The notes under the pieces were generated by a model that did not search any database, had not been told where the DNA came from, and saw only the letters and a list, made by a program, of their open reading frames with translations. The position numbers and the translations under genes are program-made. Positions 16,113 through 24,805 of a stretch of 28,103 bases of DNA are shown one piece after another; position 1 is the stretch's first letter, and each line of letters begins with the position of its first letter. Source of the stretch: DATKPC01 sp035524275 (GTDB lineage: Bacteria > Pseudomonadota > Gammaproteobacteria > Burkholderiales > Burkholderiaceae_F); the NCBI GenBank assembly GCA_035524275.1, contig DATKPC010000067.1:1-28103 (forward strand), written 5' to 3'.

Positions 16113-17441
16113 CTAGCGCGTCAACCCCGGGCCATAGCCCTTGAAGTTCGCCTTGCGCAGCAACGATTCGTACTGATGCGTCATCAGGTAGGCCTGGACC
16201 TGCGCCATGAAGTCCATCGTCACGACGACGACGATCAGCAGCGAGGTTCCGCCGAAATAGAACGGCACGGCCCATTTCACGTGCAGGAATTCGGGCACCA
16301 GGCAGACCAGCGTGATGTAGATCGCGCCCGTCAGCGTCAGGCGCAGCAGGATCTTGTCGATATAGCGCGCGGTCTGCTCGCCGGGGCGGATCCCGGGGAC
16401 GAACGCACCGCTCTTCTTCAGGTTGTCGGCCTGCTCCTTGCTGTTGAACACGAGCGCCGTGTAGAAGAAGCTGAAGAAGATGATCAGGCCGGCGTACAGC
16501 AGCAGGTACAGCGGCTGGCCGTGCTGCAGCGCGCCCGCGAGGTCGCGGATCCAGCGCGTCGAGTCCCCCGAGGTGAACCAGCTCGCGACGGTGGCCGGGA
16601 ACAGCACGATCGACGAGGCGAAGATCGGCGGGATCACGCCCGACATGTTGATCTTCAGCGGCAGGTAGGAGCTCTGGCCGCCGTAGACGCGGTTGCCGAC
16701 CTGGCGCTTCGCGTAGTTCACCAGGATGCGGCGCTGGCCACGCTCGACGAACACGACGACCGCGGTGACGACGACGATCAGCGCGACGATCGCGAAGAAC
16801 GCGAGGTAGCCCAGCGCGCCGGTGCGGACAAGTTCGAACAGGCCGCCGATCGCGTTCGGCATGTTGGCGACGATGCCGGAGAAGATGATGATCGAGATGC
16901 CGTTGCCCAGGCCGCGCTCGGTGATCTGCTCGCCGAGCCACATCAGGAACAGCGTGCCGGTGACGAGCGAGACGACGCCGACGAAGCGGAACGTCCAGCC
17001 GGGGTCGATGACGAGGTTCGGAACCGACTGGATCGCGATGATCGCCATGTACGACTGCACCAGCGCCAGCACGACGGTGCCGTAGCGCGTGTACTGCGTG
17101 ATCCTGCGCCGGCCGGACTCGCCTTCCTTGCGCAGCGACTCCAGCGACGGCAGCACGTACGTCAGCATCTGCATGATGATCGATGCGGAGATGTACGGCA
17201 TGATCCCGATCGCGAAGATCGAGAAGCGCGACAGCGCGCCGCCGGAGAACATGTTGAACAGGCCGAGGATCCCGCTCTGCTGCGAGGCGAAGGCCTGCTT
17301 GAACTGGTCCGGGTCGATCATCGGCACCGGGATGTGCGTGCCGAGCCGATAGACGATCAGCGCGAGCGCAAGGAAGACGAGCCGGCGACGCAGGTCGCCG
17401 AACTTGCCGCTCTTGCCCAGCGTGGCGGGATTCGATGCCAA
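16113..17441 (-). CDS. secY: Protein translocase subunit SecY
   Basis: The 442-residue protein has about ten membrane helices and forms the inner-membrane Sec channel with SecE and SecG. Conserved blocks are RRLVFLALALIVYRLGTHIP, the plug region NMFSGGALSRFSIFAIGIMP with the adjoining YISASIIMQML, GEQITERGLGNGISIIIF, the cytosolic loop with ERGQRRILVNYAKRQVG, and the C-terminal ERLLR-like SLLRKANFKGYG. It belongs to the spc block, between rplO and infA, and is cotranscribed with ribosomal genes as in nearly all bacteria. Confidence 0.98.
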   Translation of the reverse strand: MASNPATLGKSGKFGDLRRRLVFLALALIVYRLGTHIPVPMIDPDQFKQAFASQQSGILGLFNMFSGGALSRFSIFAIGIMPYISASIIMQMLTYVLPSLESLRKEGESGRRRITQYTRYGTVVLALVQSYMAIIAIQSVPNLVIDPGWTFRFVGVVSLVTGTLFLMWLGEQITERGLGNGISIIIFSGIVANMPNAIGGLFELVRTGALGYLAFFAIVALIVVVTAVVVFVERGQRRILVNYAKRQVGNRVYGGQSSYLPLKINMSGVIPPIFASSIVLFPATVASWFTSGDSTRWIRDLAGALQHGQPLYLLLYAGLIIFFSFFYTALVFNSKEQADNLKKSGAFVPGIRPGEQTARYIDKILLRLTLTGAIYITLVCLVPEFLHVKWAVPFYFGGTSLLIVVVVTMDFMAQVQAYLMTHQYESLLRKANFKGYGPGLTR

Positions 17442-17493
17442 CGGGGTTCCTTGGGTTTACGCTTCGTGCCGTTCGGTTCGCGCGCCCGGGCGC

Positions 17494-18018
17494 TCAGCGC
17501 GCGGCCGCGCGCTTCTCGACCTTGGCCTTCGCCTCGGCCTTGCGCGTCGCCTTCTTGCCCGGCTTCGCCGCGGCGGCCGGGGCCGAGGCCTCGATCGTGC
17601 CACCTGCGGCCTCGATCGCGGCGCGGGCGCCGGCCGTCACGCCGATGCCGCGAACGAGCACCTTGCGCTTGAGCTCGCCGGACTTGATGACGCGCGCATC
17701 CAGCGCATGGATCGAGGCGATCCCGGCGCGCTTCAGGACCAGCAGGTCGACTTCAGCGTCGGGCAGCCGCTCCAGGTCGCCCAGGCGCACGACCTCGACG
17801 TAGCGGCGCGTCGTCGACGTGAAGCCGCGCTTGGGCAGGCGGCGATGCAGCGGCATCTGGCCGCCCTCGAAGCCGACCTTGTGGAAGCCGCCGGCGCGCG
17901 AGGTCTGGCCCTTGTGGCCGCGACCCGCGGTCTTGCCCCAGCCGCTGCCGATGCCGCGGCCGACGCGGTGCCGCGAGCTCTTCGATCCGGCGGCAGGCTT
18001 CAGGTTGTTCAGGCGCAT
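17494..18018 (-). CDS. rplO: 50S ribosomal protein L15
   Basis: From the ATG at 18018 the product has 174 residues and begins MRLNNLKPAAGSKSSRHRVG, the family's conserved start; an ATG five codons upstream (18033) is in frame, but neither has a strong ribosome-binding site. Further motifs are RGIGSGWGKTAGRGHKGQTS and FEGGQMPLHRRLPKRGF. The core is that of L15, a late-binding large-subunit protein. The C-terminus has an added Ala/Lys-rich tail (SAPAAAAKPGKKATRKAEA and on), making it about 30 residues longer than E. coli L15. Confidence 0.96.
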   Translation of the reverse strand: MRLNNLKPAAGSKSSRHRVGRGIGSGWGKTAGRGHKGQTSRAGGFHKVGFEGGQMPLHRRLPKRGFTSTTRRYVEVVRLGDLERLPDAEVDLLVLKRAGIASIHALDARVIKSGELKRKVLVRGIGVTAGARAAIEAAGGTIEASAPAAAAKPGKKATRKAEAKAKVEKRAAAR

Positions 18019-18073
18019 CGTCGTATCCGTCATCCAGAGTGAGGTGCCGTGTCCGTCGGCGGACCGGCGGCGT

Positions 18074-18253
18074 TCAGCCCACCTGCAGCAGGTAGGCCAC
18101 CTTCGTGACCATGCCGCGAACCGCCGGCGTGTCCTGCAGTTCGCGGGTCTGGTGCATCCGCTTCAGGCCGAGGCCGCGCAGCGTCGCGCGATGGTCCGCC
18201 TTGCAGCCGATCGGGCTCTTCACCAGCGTGATCTTGAGTCGCTTGTCGCTCAT
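18074..18253 (-). CDS. rpmD: 50S ribosomal protein L30
   Basis: This short gene encodes 59 residues beginning MSDKRLKITLVKSPIGCKAD, then HRATLRGLGLKRMHQTRELQ and a final VRGMVTKVAYLLQVG. These are the conserved blocks of L30, a small protein of the large subunit. It lies between rpsE (36-base gap) and rplO, its normal spc-operon place. Confidence 0.97.
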   Translation of the reverse strand: MSDKRLKITLVKSPIGCKADHRATLRGLGLKRMHQTRELQDTPAVRGMVTKVAYLLQVG

Positions 18254-18289
18254 TTAAGTTCCCTTGCGGCGGCCGCGGCGCGGTGCGCC

Positions 18290-18811
18290 TCAGCCGAGCA
18301 GTTCCTCGACCGTCATCCCGCGCTTGGCGGCGATCTCGGCCGGCGTGTGCAGCGCCTGCAGGGCCTTCAGCGTCGCGCGCACCATGTTGTACGGGTTCGT
18401 CGATCCGTGGGACTTGGCCACCACGTTGCGGACGCCGACGACGTCGAAGATCGCGCGCATCGGGCCGCCGGCGATGATGCCGGTCCCCTCGACCGCGGGC
18501 ACCAGGATCACGCGGGCCGCGCCGTGCTTGGCCTCGACGCGGTGGTGCACGGTGCCGTTGCGCAGCGGGATCTTCGCCATCCCGCGCCGCGCCCGTTCCA
18601 TCGCCTTCTGGATCGCGACCGGAACCTCGCGCGCCTTGCCCTTGCCCATGCCGACGCGGCCATCGCCGTCGCCGACCACGGTCAGCGCCGCGAAACCGAG
18701 GATCCGACCGCCCTTCACGACCTTCGTGACGCGGTTGACCGCGATCATCTTCTCGCGCAGACCGTCGTCGCGCTGCTCGTTCGGCATGCCCTTGGGCTGA
18801 ACCTTCGCCAT
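18290..18811 (-). CDS. rpsE: 30S ribosomal protein S5
   Basis: The 173-residue protein contains LREKMIAVNRVTKVVKGGR, FAALTVVGDGDGRVGMGKGK, ARRGMAKIPLRNGTVHH and GTGIIAGGPMRAIFDVVGV, standard S5 with its double-stranded RNA-binding N-domain and central beta-loop. It works in decoding accuracy and mRNA unwinding at the entry site. Positions known for spectinomycin and error-restrictive changes lie in these conserved blocks and look wild type. Confidence 0.98.
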   Translation of the reverse strand: MAKVQPKGMPNEQRDDGLREKMIAVNRVTKVVKGGRILGFAALTVVGDGDGRVGMGKGKAREVPVAIQKAMERARRGMAKIPLRNGTVHHRVEAKHGAARVILVPAVEGTGIIAGGPMRAIFDVVGVRNVVAKSHGSTNPYNMVRATLKALQALHTPAEIAAKRGMTVEELLG

Positions 18812-18824
18812 CTGCGACTTCTCC

Positions 18825-19193
18825 TCAGAACTTCAGGCCGGCTTCGCGCGCGGCATCGGCCAGCGCCTTGACGCGGCCGTGGTAACGGTAGCCGGAGCGG
18901 TCGAACGCGACGGCCTCGATGCCCGCGGCGCGCGCCTTCTGCGCCAGCCGCGTGCCGACGATCTTCGCGGCGTTGATGTTGCCGCCCTTGCCGCCGCCGC
19001 CGCCGATCTGGTTGCGCACTTCCTGCTCCGCGCTCGACGCCGACACCAGCACGCGCGCGCCGTCGGCGGCGATCACGCTGGCGTAGATATGGAGGTTGGT
19101 CCGGTGCACCGTCAGGCGCTCCTTGCGCTGCAGCGCGATCCGCACCCGGGTGGCCCGTGCGCGCCGAACGCGCGCATCGATCTTCTTGCTCAT
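18825..19193 (-). CDS. rplR: 50S ribosomal protein L18
   Basis: The 122-residue protein has VHRTNLHIYASVIAADGARV and VGTRLAQKARAAGIEAVAFD followed by RSGYRYHGRVKALADAAREA, the 5S rRNA-binding core of L18. A glycine-rich loop (QIGGGGGKGGN) in the middle is somewhat longer than in E. coli. It lies between rplF and rpsE with short gaps. Confidence 0.97.
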   Translation of the reverse strand: MSKKIDARVRRARATRVRIALQRKERLTVHRTNLHIYASVIAADGARVLVSASSAEQEVRNQIGGGGGKGGNINAAKIVGTRLAQKARAAGIEAVAFDRSGYRYHGRVKALADAAREAGLKF

Positions 19194-19212
19194 CTGCTTC
19201 TCCGCCGGCGCC

Positions 19213-19746
19213 CTACTTCTTCTTCGTTTCCTTGATGATCACGACCTCGTCCGCGTAGCGCACGCCCTTGCCCTTGTAGGGCTCCGGCGGACGGTAAGCG
19301 CGCACTTCGGCAGCGACCTGGCCGACCTTCTGCTTGTCGGCGCCCTTGATCAGGATTTCGGTCTGCGTCGGGGTCTCGCACTTGACGCCGGTGGGCATCG
19401 CATGGACGACCGGGTGCGAGAAGCCGAGCGACAGATTGAGCTTCTCGCCCGCGGCCTGCGCCCGGAAGCCGACGCCGACCAGCGTCAGCTTCTTCTCGAA
19501 GCCCTTGCTCACGCCCTGGACCATCCCGGCGACCAGCGCGCGCAGCGTGCCGCTCATCGCGCGGGCTTCGCGCGATTCGTCGTTCGCGGCGAACGAGATG
19601 TGGCCATTGGCGATCTCGACCTTCACGCGCGGCGACAGGCGCTGCTTGAGCGTCCCCAGCGGGCCCTTGACCGTGATCTCGCCGGCGGCGACCTGGGCTT
19701 CGACGCCCTTCGCCAGCGTGACCGGAATTCGTGCAACTCGTGACAT
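19213..19746 (-). CDS. rplF: 50S ribosomal protein L6
   Basis: The 177-residue protein begins MSRVARIPVTLAKGVEAQVA and contains ITVKGPLGTLKQRLSP, LVGVGFRAQAAGEKLNLSLG and the C-terminal signature YRPPEPYKGKGVRYADEVV. This is complete L6, which lies near the factor-binding site of the large subunit and matters for late subunit assembly. Spacing to rpsH is 32 bases. Confidence 0.98.
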   Translation of the reverse strand: MSRVARIPVTLAKGVEAQVAAGEITVKGPLGTLKQRLSPRVKVEIANGHISFAANDESREARAMSGTLRALVAGMVQGVSKGFEKKLTLVGVGFRAQAAGEKLNLSLGFSHPVVHAMPTGVKCETPTQTEILIKGADKQKVGQVAAEVRAYRPPEPYKGKGVRYADEVVIIKETKKK

Positions 19747-19778
19747 CGTTCCGCTCCTGCGGGTCCGTGACGCCGGGT

Positions 19779-20174
19779 TCAGGCGACGTAGCAGAGCACT
19801 TCGCCGCCGACGCCCTGCGTGCGCGCCTTGCGGTCGGTCATGACGCCGCGCGACGTCGAGACGATCGCGACGCCCAGCCCGTTCATCACCTGCGGGATCG
19901 CGTCGCGGCTCTTGTAGATGCGAAGCCCGGGGCGCGAGACGCGCTCCAGGCGCTCGATCACCGGGCGACCGGCGTAGTACTTCAGCGCGATCTTCAGTTC
20001 CGCCTTGCCGGCGTTCTCCGCGACGCGGAAGCTGTCGATGTAGCCCTCGTCCTTCAGGACCTGGGCAATCGCCACCTTCAGCTTCGACGAGGGCATCGTC
20101 ACGTCCTGCTTGTCGACGCCCTGCGCATTGCGGATGCGCGTCAGCATGTCGGCGATCGGATCACTCATGCTCAT
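19779..20174 (-). CDS. rpsH: 30S ribosomal protein S8
   Basis: The 131-residue protein begins MSMSDPIADMLTRIRNAQGV and has LKVAIAQVLKDEGYIDSF, YYAGRPVIERLERVSRPGLR and GLGVAIVSTSRGVMTDRKAR, a complete S8. A GGAGGAG site lies just upstream of the first ATG, which supports it over a second ATG two codons in. In E. coli S8 represses the spc operon by binding near the rplE start; I could not confirm a matching RNA fold here. Confidence 0.98.
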   Translation of the reverse strand: MSMSDPIADMLTRIRNAQGVDKQDVTMPSSKLKVAIAQVLKDEGYIDSFRVAENAGKAELKIALKYYAGRPVIERLERVSRPGLRIYKSRDAIPQVMNGLGVAIVSTSRGVMTDRKARTQGVGGEVLCYVA

Positions 20175-20189
20175 GCGAGATCTCCTCCG

Positions 20190-20495
20190 TCACCAGCTGG
20201 CCTTGACCAGGCCCGGGATATCGCCGCGCATCGCGGCCTCGCGGACCTTGGCGCGCGCCAGGCCGAACAGGCGGAACGTGCCGCGCGGCCGGCCGGTCTC
20301 GGCGCAGCGGTTGCGCAGGCGGGTCGGGCTTGCGTTGCGCGGCAGCGTCGCCAGGCGCGTCTGCGCCTCGATCCGCTCCTCCATGGAGCGGGTCTGGTCC
20401 TCTATCACGGCCTTGAGCGCCTTGCGCTTGGCCGCGTACTTCTTGACCGTGGCTTCGCGCTTGGCTTCGCGATTCTTCAGTGCCAGCTTCGACAT
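20190..20495 (-). CDS. rpsN: 30S ribosomal protein S14
   Basis: The 101-residue protein is the long, zinc-independent form: it lacks the two CxxC pairs and keeps a single Cys in LRNRCAETGRPRGTFRLFGL, the family signature. It begins MSKLALKNREAKREATVKKY. S14 binds the head of the 30S subunit. It lies between rplE and rpsH. Confidence 0.98.
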   Translation of the reverse strand: MSKLALKNREAKREATVKKYAAKRKALKAVIEDQTRSMEERIEAQTRLATLPRNASPTRLRNRCAETGRPRGTFRLFGLARAKVREAAMRGDIPGLVKASW

Positions 20496-20519
20496 AGGGG
20501 GTTCAGCCTTGATGGAGGC

Positions 20520-21200
20520 TCAGTTTCTGAACGGGAAACGGAACGCCGCGAGCAGGGCCTTCGCTTCGGCGTCGGTCTTGGCGGTCGTGGTGATGGCGAT
20601 GTTCATCCCACGCAGCTTGTCGATCTTGTCGTACTCGATCTCGGGGAAGATGATCTGTTCCTTCAGCCCCACCGAGTAGCTGCCGCGGCCGTCGAACGAG
20701 CGGCCGGACACGCCGCGGAAGTCGCGCACGCGCGGAAAGGCGACCGTCACGAGGCGGTCGAGGAATTCGTACATCCGCGCGCCGCGCAGCGTGACCATGC
20801 AGCCGATCGCGAGGCCCTGGCGGATCTTGAAGTTCGCGATGGCCTTGCGCGCCTTCGTGACGACCGGCTTCTGGCCGGCGATCTTCGTCATGTCGCCGAC
20901 GGCCGCGTCGATGTTCTTCTTGTCGTTGACCGCGTCGCCCACGCCCATGTTCAGCGTGATCTTCGTGATCCGCGGCACCTGCATCACGCTGCGGTACTGG
21001 AACTTCTCCATCAGTTCCGGGACGACCTTCTCCCGGTACTGCACCTGGAGCCGGGCCGGGACGACCGGGGTGGCCTTCGCCGCCGCGCCGCCGGCGACCG
21101 GCTTCGCGGCCTTCCTGTCCTTCTTCGACTCCGGTTGCGGCGGACCCTTCGGGCCGCTCGCCTTCTGCGTGTCCTTCGCTGCGGGCTTTGCCTGCGCCAT
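20520..21200 (-). CDS. rplE: 50S ribosomal protein L5 with a long N-terminal extension
   Basis: The core, from about residue 50 onward, is classical L5: ELMEKFQYRSVMQVPRITKI, TLNMGVGDA, GLAIGCMVTLRGARMYEFLD, DFRGVSGRSFDGRGSYSVGL and RGMNIAITTTAKTDAEAKAL. It binds 5S rRNA and contacts the P-site tRNA. The full product has 226 residues against 179 in E. coli. The extra 48 or so at the N-terminus are Ala/Lys/Pro-rich (MAQAKPAAKDTQKASGPKGP and on). A good GGAGG site overlaps the rplX stop and points to the ATG at 21200, and I see no internal start before the core, so the extension is probably translated. Confidence 0.95.
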   Translation of the reverse strand: MAQAKPAAKDTQKASGPKGPPQPESKKDRKAAKPVAGGAAAKATPVVPARLQVQYREKVVPELMEKFQYRSVMQVPRITKITLNMGVGDAVNDKKNIDAAVGDMTKIAGQKPVVTKARKAIANFKIRQGLAIGCMVTLRGARMYEFLDRLVTVAFPRVRDFRGVSGRSFDGRGSYSVGLKEQIIFPEIEYDKIDKLRGMNIAITTTAKTDAEAKALLAAFRFPFRN

Positions 21201-21217
21201 GTTTCCGAGCCTCCGCC

Positions 21218-21538
21218 TCAGGCCTTGGCGCCGACCACGGCGCCGTTGCTCTTGAACACCCGGACCTTGCGGCCTTCGACTTCCTTGAAGCCGACGCGGT
21301 CGCCCTTGTTGGTCGCGGCGTTGAACAGCATCACGTTGGACTGGTCGATCGGCAGCGTCTTGTCGACGATGCCGCCGGTGATGCCCTTGAGGGGGTTCGG
21401 GCGCACGTGCTTCTTGACGACGTTGACGCCCTCGACGACGACGTGGCGGTCGTCGACGCGGGAGAGCACGACGCCGCGCTTGCCCTTGTCCCGCCCCGAT
21501 ATGACGACGACCTCGTCGCCCTTGCGAATTCTTTCCAT
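21218..21538 (-). CDS. rplX: 50S ribosomal protein L24
   Basis: The 106-residue protein begins MERIRKGDEVVVISGRDKGK, a KOW motif, and continues with EGVNVVKKHVRPNPLKGITG and ATNKGDRVGFKEVEGRKVRV, a normal L24. It is an assembly initiator of the large subunit. It lies 12 bases after rplN and 17 bases before rplE. Confidence 0.97.
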   Translation of the reverse strand: MERIRKGDEVVVISGRDKGKRGVVLSRVDDRHVVVEGVNVVKKHVRPNPLKGITGGIVDKTLPIDQSNVMLFNAATNKGDRVGFKEVEGRKVRVFKSNGAVVGAKA

Positions 21539-21550
21539 GATCGGCCTGCC

Positions 21551-21919
21551 TTAGATGACTTCGGGCGCCAGCGAAACAATCTTCATGAACCGCTCGGTCC
21601 GCAGCTCGCGCGTCACCGGCCCGAAGATCCGGGTGCCGATCGGCTCGAGCTTGTTGTTGAGCAGCACCGCGGCGTTGGCGTCGAACTTGATCGCCGAGCC
21701 GTCGGGACGGCGCAGGCCGCTCGCGGTGCGCACGACGACCGCGTTGTAGACCTCGCCCTTCTTTACCCGGCCGCGCGGCGCCGCATCCTTCACGGTGACC
21801 TTGATCACGTCGCCGATGTGGGCGTAGCGGCGCTTGCTGCCGCCGAGCACCTTGATACACATCACCGCCCGGGCGCCGGTGTTGTCGGCGACGTCGAGCA
21901 TCGTCTGCATCTGGATCAT
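21551..21919 (-). CDS. rplN: 50S ribosomal protein L14
   Basis: The 122-residue protein from the ATG at 21919 begins MIQMQTMLDVADNTGARAVM, the family's usual start; an upstream in-frame TTG at 21931 is disregarded. Other blocks are CIKVLGGSKRRYAHIGDVIK, VVVRTASGLRRPDGSAIKFD and IGTRIFGPVTRELRTERFMK. L14 forms an intersubunit bridge. It is the first gene of the spc block and has its own upstream promoter in the 265-base gap after rpsQ. Confidence 0.97.
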   Translation of the reverse strand: MIQMQTMLDVADNTGARAVMCIKVLGGSKRRYAHIGDVIKVTVKDAAPRGRVKKGEVYNAVVVRTASGLRRPDGSAIKFDANAAVLLNNKLEPIGTRIFGPVTRELRTERFMKIVSLAPEVI

Positions 21920-22119
21920 CTTTTGTCCCAACTTGTTCCGGCGGCGCGGCCTGCCTGGCGGCGGGCGTTGCGACGACGGACAGTCTTGGTCCCGTGGTCC
22001 GGGAGATCGGCCGGTGCGGATCCGGACGGGCCGCCTGACGGCTGCCCGGTTAAGCCGGCCCGCGCCGGCGCGCGGAATTTATTTCGCCGCTGACGATGGA
22101 GAAATCAGCAGAGCCAAAG

Positions 22120-22149
22120 ATTGTAGCCTGGATGGCGCGCCGCTGGCAA
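22120..22149 (-). promoter_or_regulatory. Sigma-70-type promoter for the spc block (rplN onward)
   Basis: On the minus strand TTGCCA (-35, 22149-22144) and TACAAT (-10, 22125-22120) are separated by 18 bases; each hexamer matches five of six consensus positions. It lies in the 265-base gap 21920-22184 between rpsQ and rplN, one of the least GC-rich spots of this region. The expected start near 22112 leaves a leader of about 190 bases before rplN. E. coli has an spc promoter at the same boundary. The remainder of the gap is GC-rich with several short inverted repeats and no gene. Confidence 0.72.
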
Positions 22150-22184
22150 GTCGGCTGCCCACTGCCCCACCCGCCCGGCGACGC

Positions 22185-22526
22185 CTACTCGCGCGCGGCC
22201 GTCACGACCTTCGTGACGCGCCAGGTCTTCGTCTTCGACAGCGGCCGCGTCTCGGCGATCTCGACGAGATCGCCCTCGTTGACCGAGTTGGACTCGTCGT
22301 GCGCGTGCAGCCTCGTCGAACGGACGACGTACTTGCCGTAGACCGGGTGGCGGACGCGGCGCTCGACGAGCACCGTGACCGTCTTGTCCATCTTGTTGCT
22401 GACGACGCGCCCGGTGACGACGCGCTTGGGTTCCACGGACGCCGCGGCGGCGGCAGGCGTGGCGGCCGCGGCGGCCGCGGCGGGGGCGGCGGCCTTCTTG
22501 GCCGGCTTGGTCTGGGTCGCGTTCAT
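22185..22526 (-). CDS. rpsQ: 30S ribosomal protein S17 with an Ala-rich N-terminal extension
   Basis: The core GRVVSNKMDKTVTVLVERRV, HPVYGKYVVRSTRLHAHDE and GDLVEIAETRPLSKTKTWRV is ordinary S17, an early 16S-binding OB-fold protein. The product has 113 residues; about 30 N-terminal ones are nearly all Ala, Lys and Pro (MNATQTKPAKKAAAPAAAAA and on). The ATG overlaps the rpmC stop as ATGA, which supports the long start, and there is no ATG nearer the core. The run of GCC/GCG codons makes this stretch especially GC-rich. Confidence 0.95.
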   Translation of the reverse strand: MNATQTKPAKKAAAPAAAAAAATPAAAAASVEPKRVVTGRVVSNKMDKTVTVLVERRVRHPVYGKYVVRSTRLHAHDESNSVNEGDLVEIAETRPLSKTKTWRVTKVVTAARE

Positions 22527-22717
22527 TTGGCGTTGGCCTTCTCGGCCAGGATGGTCCGGGTGCGGGCGATGTCGCGGCGCACCTTACGCAGTTGGCTCGT
22601 GTCCTGCAGTTGCTGCGTCGCCCTTTGCATCCGCAGGGAGAAATGCGCCTTCAGGAGATCCTGCACTTCCTTCTCCAGCGCCGCGGCGTCCTTGCCGCGC
22701 AGTTCCTTGGCGTCCAT
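22523..22717 (-). CDS. rpmC: 50S ribosomal protein L29
   Basis: The 64-residue protein MDAKELRGKDAAALEKEVQD with LLKAHFSLRMQRATQQLQDT and LRKVRRDIARTRTILAEKA is L29, a two-helix protein at the tunnel exit near the trigger-factor and SRP docking site. It overlaps rpsQ by four bases and follows rplP by ten. Confidence 0.97.
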   Translation of the reverse strand: MDAKELRGKDAAALEKEVQDLLKAHFSLRMQRATQQLQDTSQLRKVRRDIARTRTILAEKANAK

Positions 22718-22727
22718 GTCGATTCCT

Positions 22728-23144
22728 TCAGTGCCCGAGCTGGCGCTGGACGAAAACCGTCTTCACCGGAAGCTTCGCGGCGGCGAGCGCGAACGCCTCG
22801 CGGGCGATCGTGATGTCGACACCGTCCATCTCGTACAGGACGTTGCCGGGACGGATCTCGGCGACCCAGTATTCCGGGTTGCCCTTGCCGTTGCCCATCC
22901 GGACTTCGGCCGGCTTCTGCGAGATCGGCTTGTCCGGGAAGATGCGGATCCAGACCCGCCCGCCGCGCTTGATGTGGCGCGTGATCGCGCGTCGCGCGGC
23001 CTCGATCTGGCGCGCCGTCAGGCGGCCGCGCTCGGTCGCCTTCAGCCCGAATTCGCCGAACGAAACCTTGGCGCCGCGGAGCGCCAGGCCGCGGTTGCGG
23101 CCCTTGTGCTCCTTGCGGAACTTGCGTCGTGCCGGTTGCAGCAT
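22728..23144 (-). CDS. rplP: 50S ribosomal protein L16
   Basis: The 138-residue protein begins MLQPARRKFRKEHKGRNRGL and has FGEFGLKATERGRLTARQIE, RGGRVWIRIFPDKPISQKPA and EVRMGNGKGNPEYWVAEIRP, the L16 signature. The arginine of the EVRMG loop is the one hydroxylated in E. coli L16. The protein helps shape the A-site and peptidyl-transferase region. Its start is two bases after... more exactly upstream of rpsC's end: rpsC stops two bases before this ATG, so the pair is tightly coupled. Confidence 0.98.
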   Translation of the reverse strand: MLQPARRKFRKEHKGRNRGLALRGAKVSFGEFGLKATERGRLTARQIEAARRAITRHIKRGGRVWIRIFPDKPISQKPAEVRMGNGKGNPEYWVAEIRPGNVLYEMDGVDITIAREAFALAAAKLPVKTVFVQRQLGH

Positions 23145-23146
23145 CG

Positions 23147-24121
<975 letters not shown>

Positions 24122-24137
24122 GCGTCACCTACCCTCG

Positions 24138-24479
24138 TTATTTCGTGCGGCCGTCGCCGACGGTCACGTAGACGTGGCACGTCTTGCGCTCGATGCGCGT
24201 GCCGCGGCCCTTCGCGCGCGCCGCGAAACGGCGCTGCGACGCCCCCTGCTCGACGTGGATCCGCGTGACCCGCAGCTCGTCGACATCGGCCCCGTCGTTG
24301 TGCTCGGCATTGGCGATCGCGGACTCGATCGCCTTCTTGATGATGCCGGCCGCCTTCTTCGGCGTGAACGCCAGGATGTTGAGCGCCTTGTCGACCGGTT
24401 TGCCACGGACGAGGTCGGCGACCAGCCGGCCCTTCTGGGCCGAAAGGTGGACGCCGCGCACGGATGCCGTCGTTTCCAT
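24138..24479 (-). CDS. rplV: 50S ribosomal protein L22
   Basis: The 113-residue protein has VRLSAQKGRLVADLVRGK-like VHLSAQKGRLVADLVRGKPV, LAFTPKKAAGIIKKAIESAI and the loop plus end RRFAARAKGRGTRIERKTCH, all typical of L22. The extended hairpin loop lines the exit tunnel and is where macrolide-resistance changes occur; no oddity is seen. It lies between rpsS and rpsC with 15- to 16-base gaps. Confidence 0.98.
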   Translation of the reverse strand: METTASVRGVHLSAQKGRLVADLVRGKPVDKALNILAFTPKKAAGIIKKAIESAIANAEHNDGADVDELRVTRIHVEQGASQRRFAARAKGRGTRIERKTCHVYVTVGDGRTK

Positions 24480-24494
24480 CGGTGCCTCTCCTTC

Positions 24495-24782
24495 CTACTT
24501 CTTGCCGGCCACGGCCGTCTTCTTGTCGGCGGCGTGGCCCTTGAACATGCGGGTCAGGGCGAACTCGCCCAGCTTGTGCCCGACCATCTGCTCGGTGACG
24601 TAGACCGGGACGTGCTGCTTGCCGTTGTGCACGGCGATGGTCAGCCCGATGAAGTCCGGCACGATCGTCGAGCGCCGCGACCAGGTCTTGATCGGGCGCT
24701 TGTCCTTCGTCGTCTGCGCCTTGTCGACCTTCTTCAGCAGATGGCCGTCGACGAAGGGTCCCTTCTTGAGCGAACGCGACAT
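24495..24782 (-). CDS. rpsS: 30S ribosomal protein S19
   Basis: The 95-residue protein begins MSRSLKKGPFVDGHLLKKVD and has IKTWSRRSTIVPDFIGLTIA, VHNGKQHVPVYVTEQMVGHK and LGEFALTRMFKGHAADKK, complete S19 of the 30S head. It follows rplB by 23 bases. Confidence 0.98.
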   Translation of the reverse strand: MSRSLKKGPFVDGHLLKKVDKAQTTKDKRPIKTWSRRSTIVPDFIGLTIAVHNGKQHVPVYVTEQMVGHKLGEFALTRMFKGHAADKKTAVAGKK

Positions 24783-24805
24783 TTTCTAGACCTCGATCCG
24801 ATCCG

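Noticed and set aside
21920..21931. TTG start giving L14 four extra residues
   Set aside because: The family starts at the MIQ methionine encoded at 21919, and no good ribosome-binding site supports the TTG.
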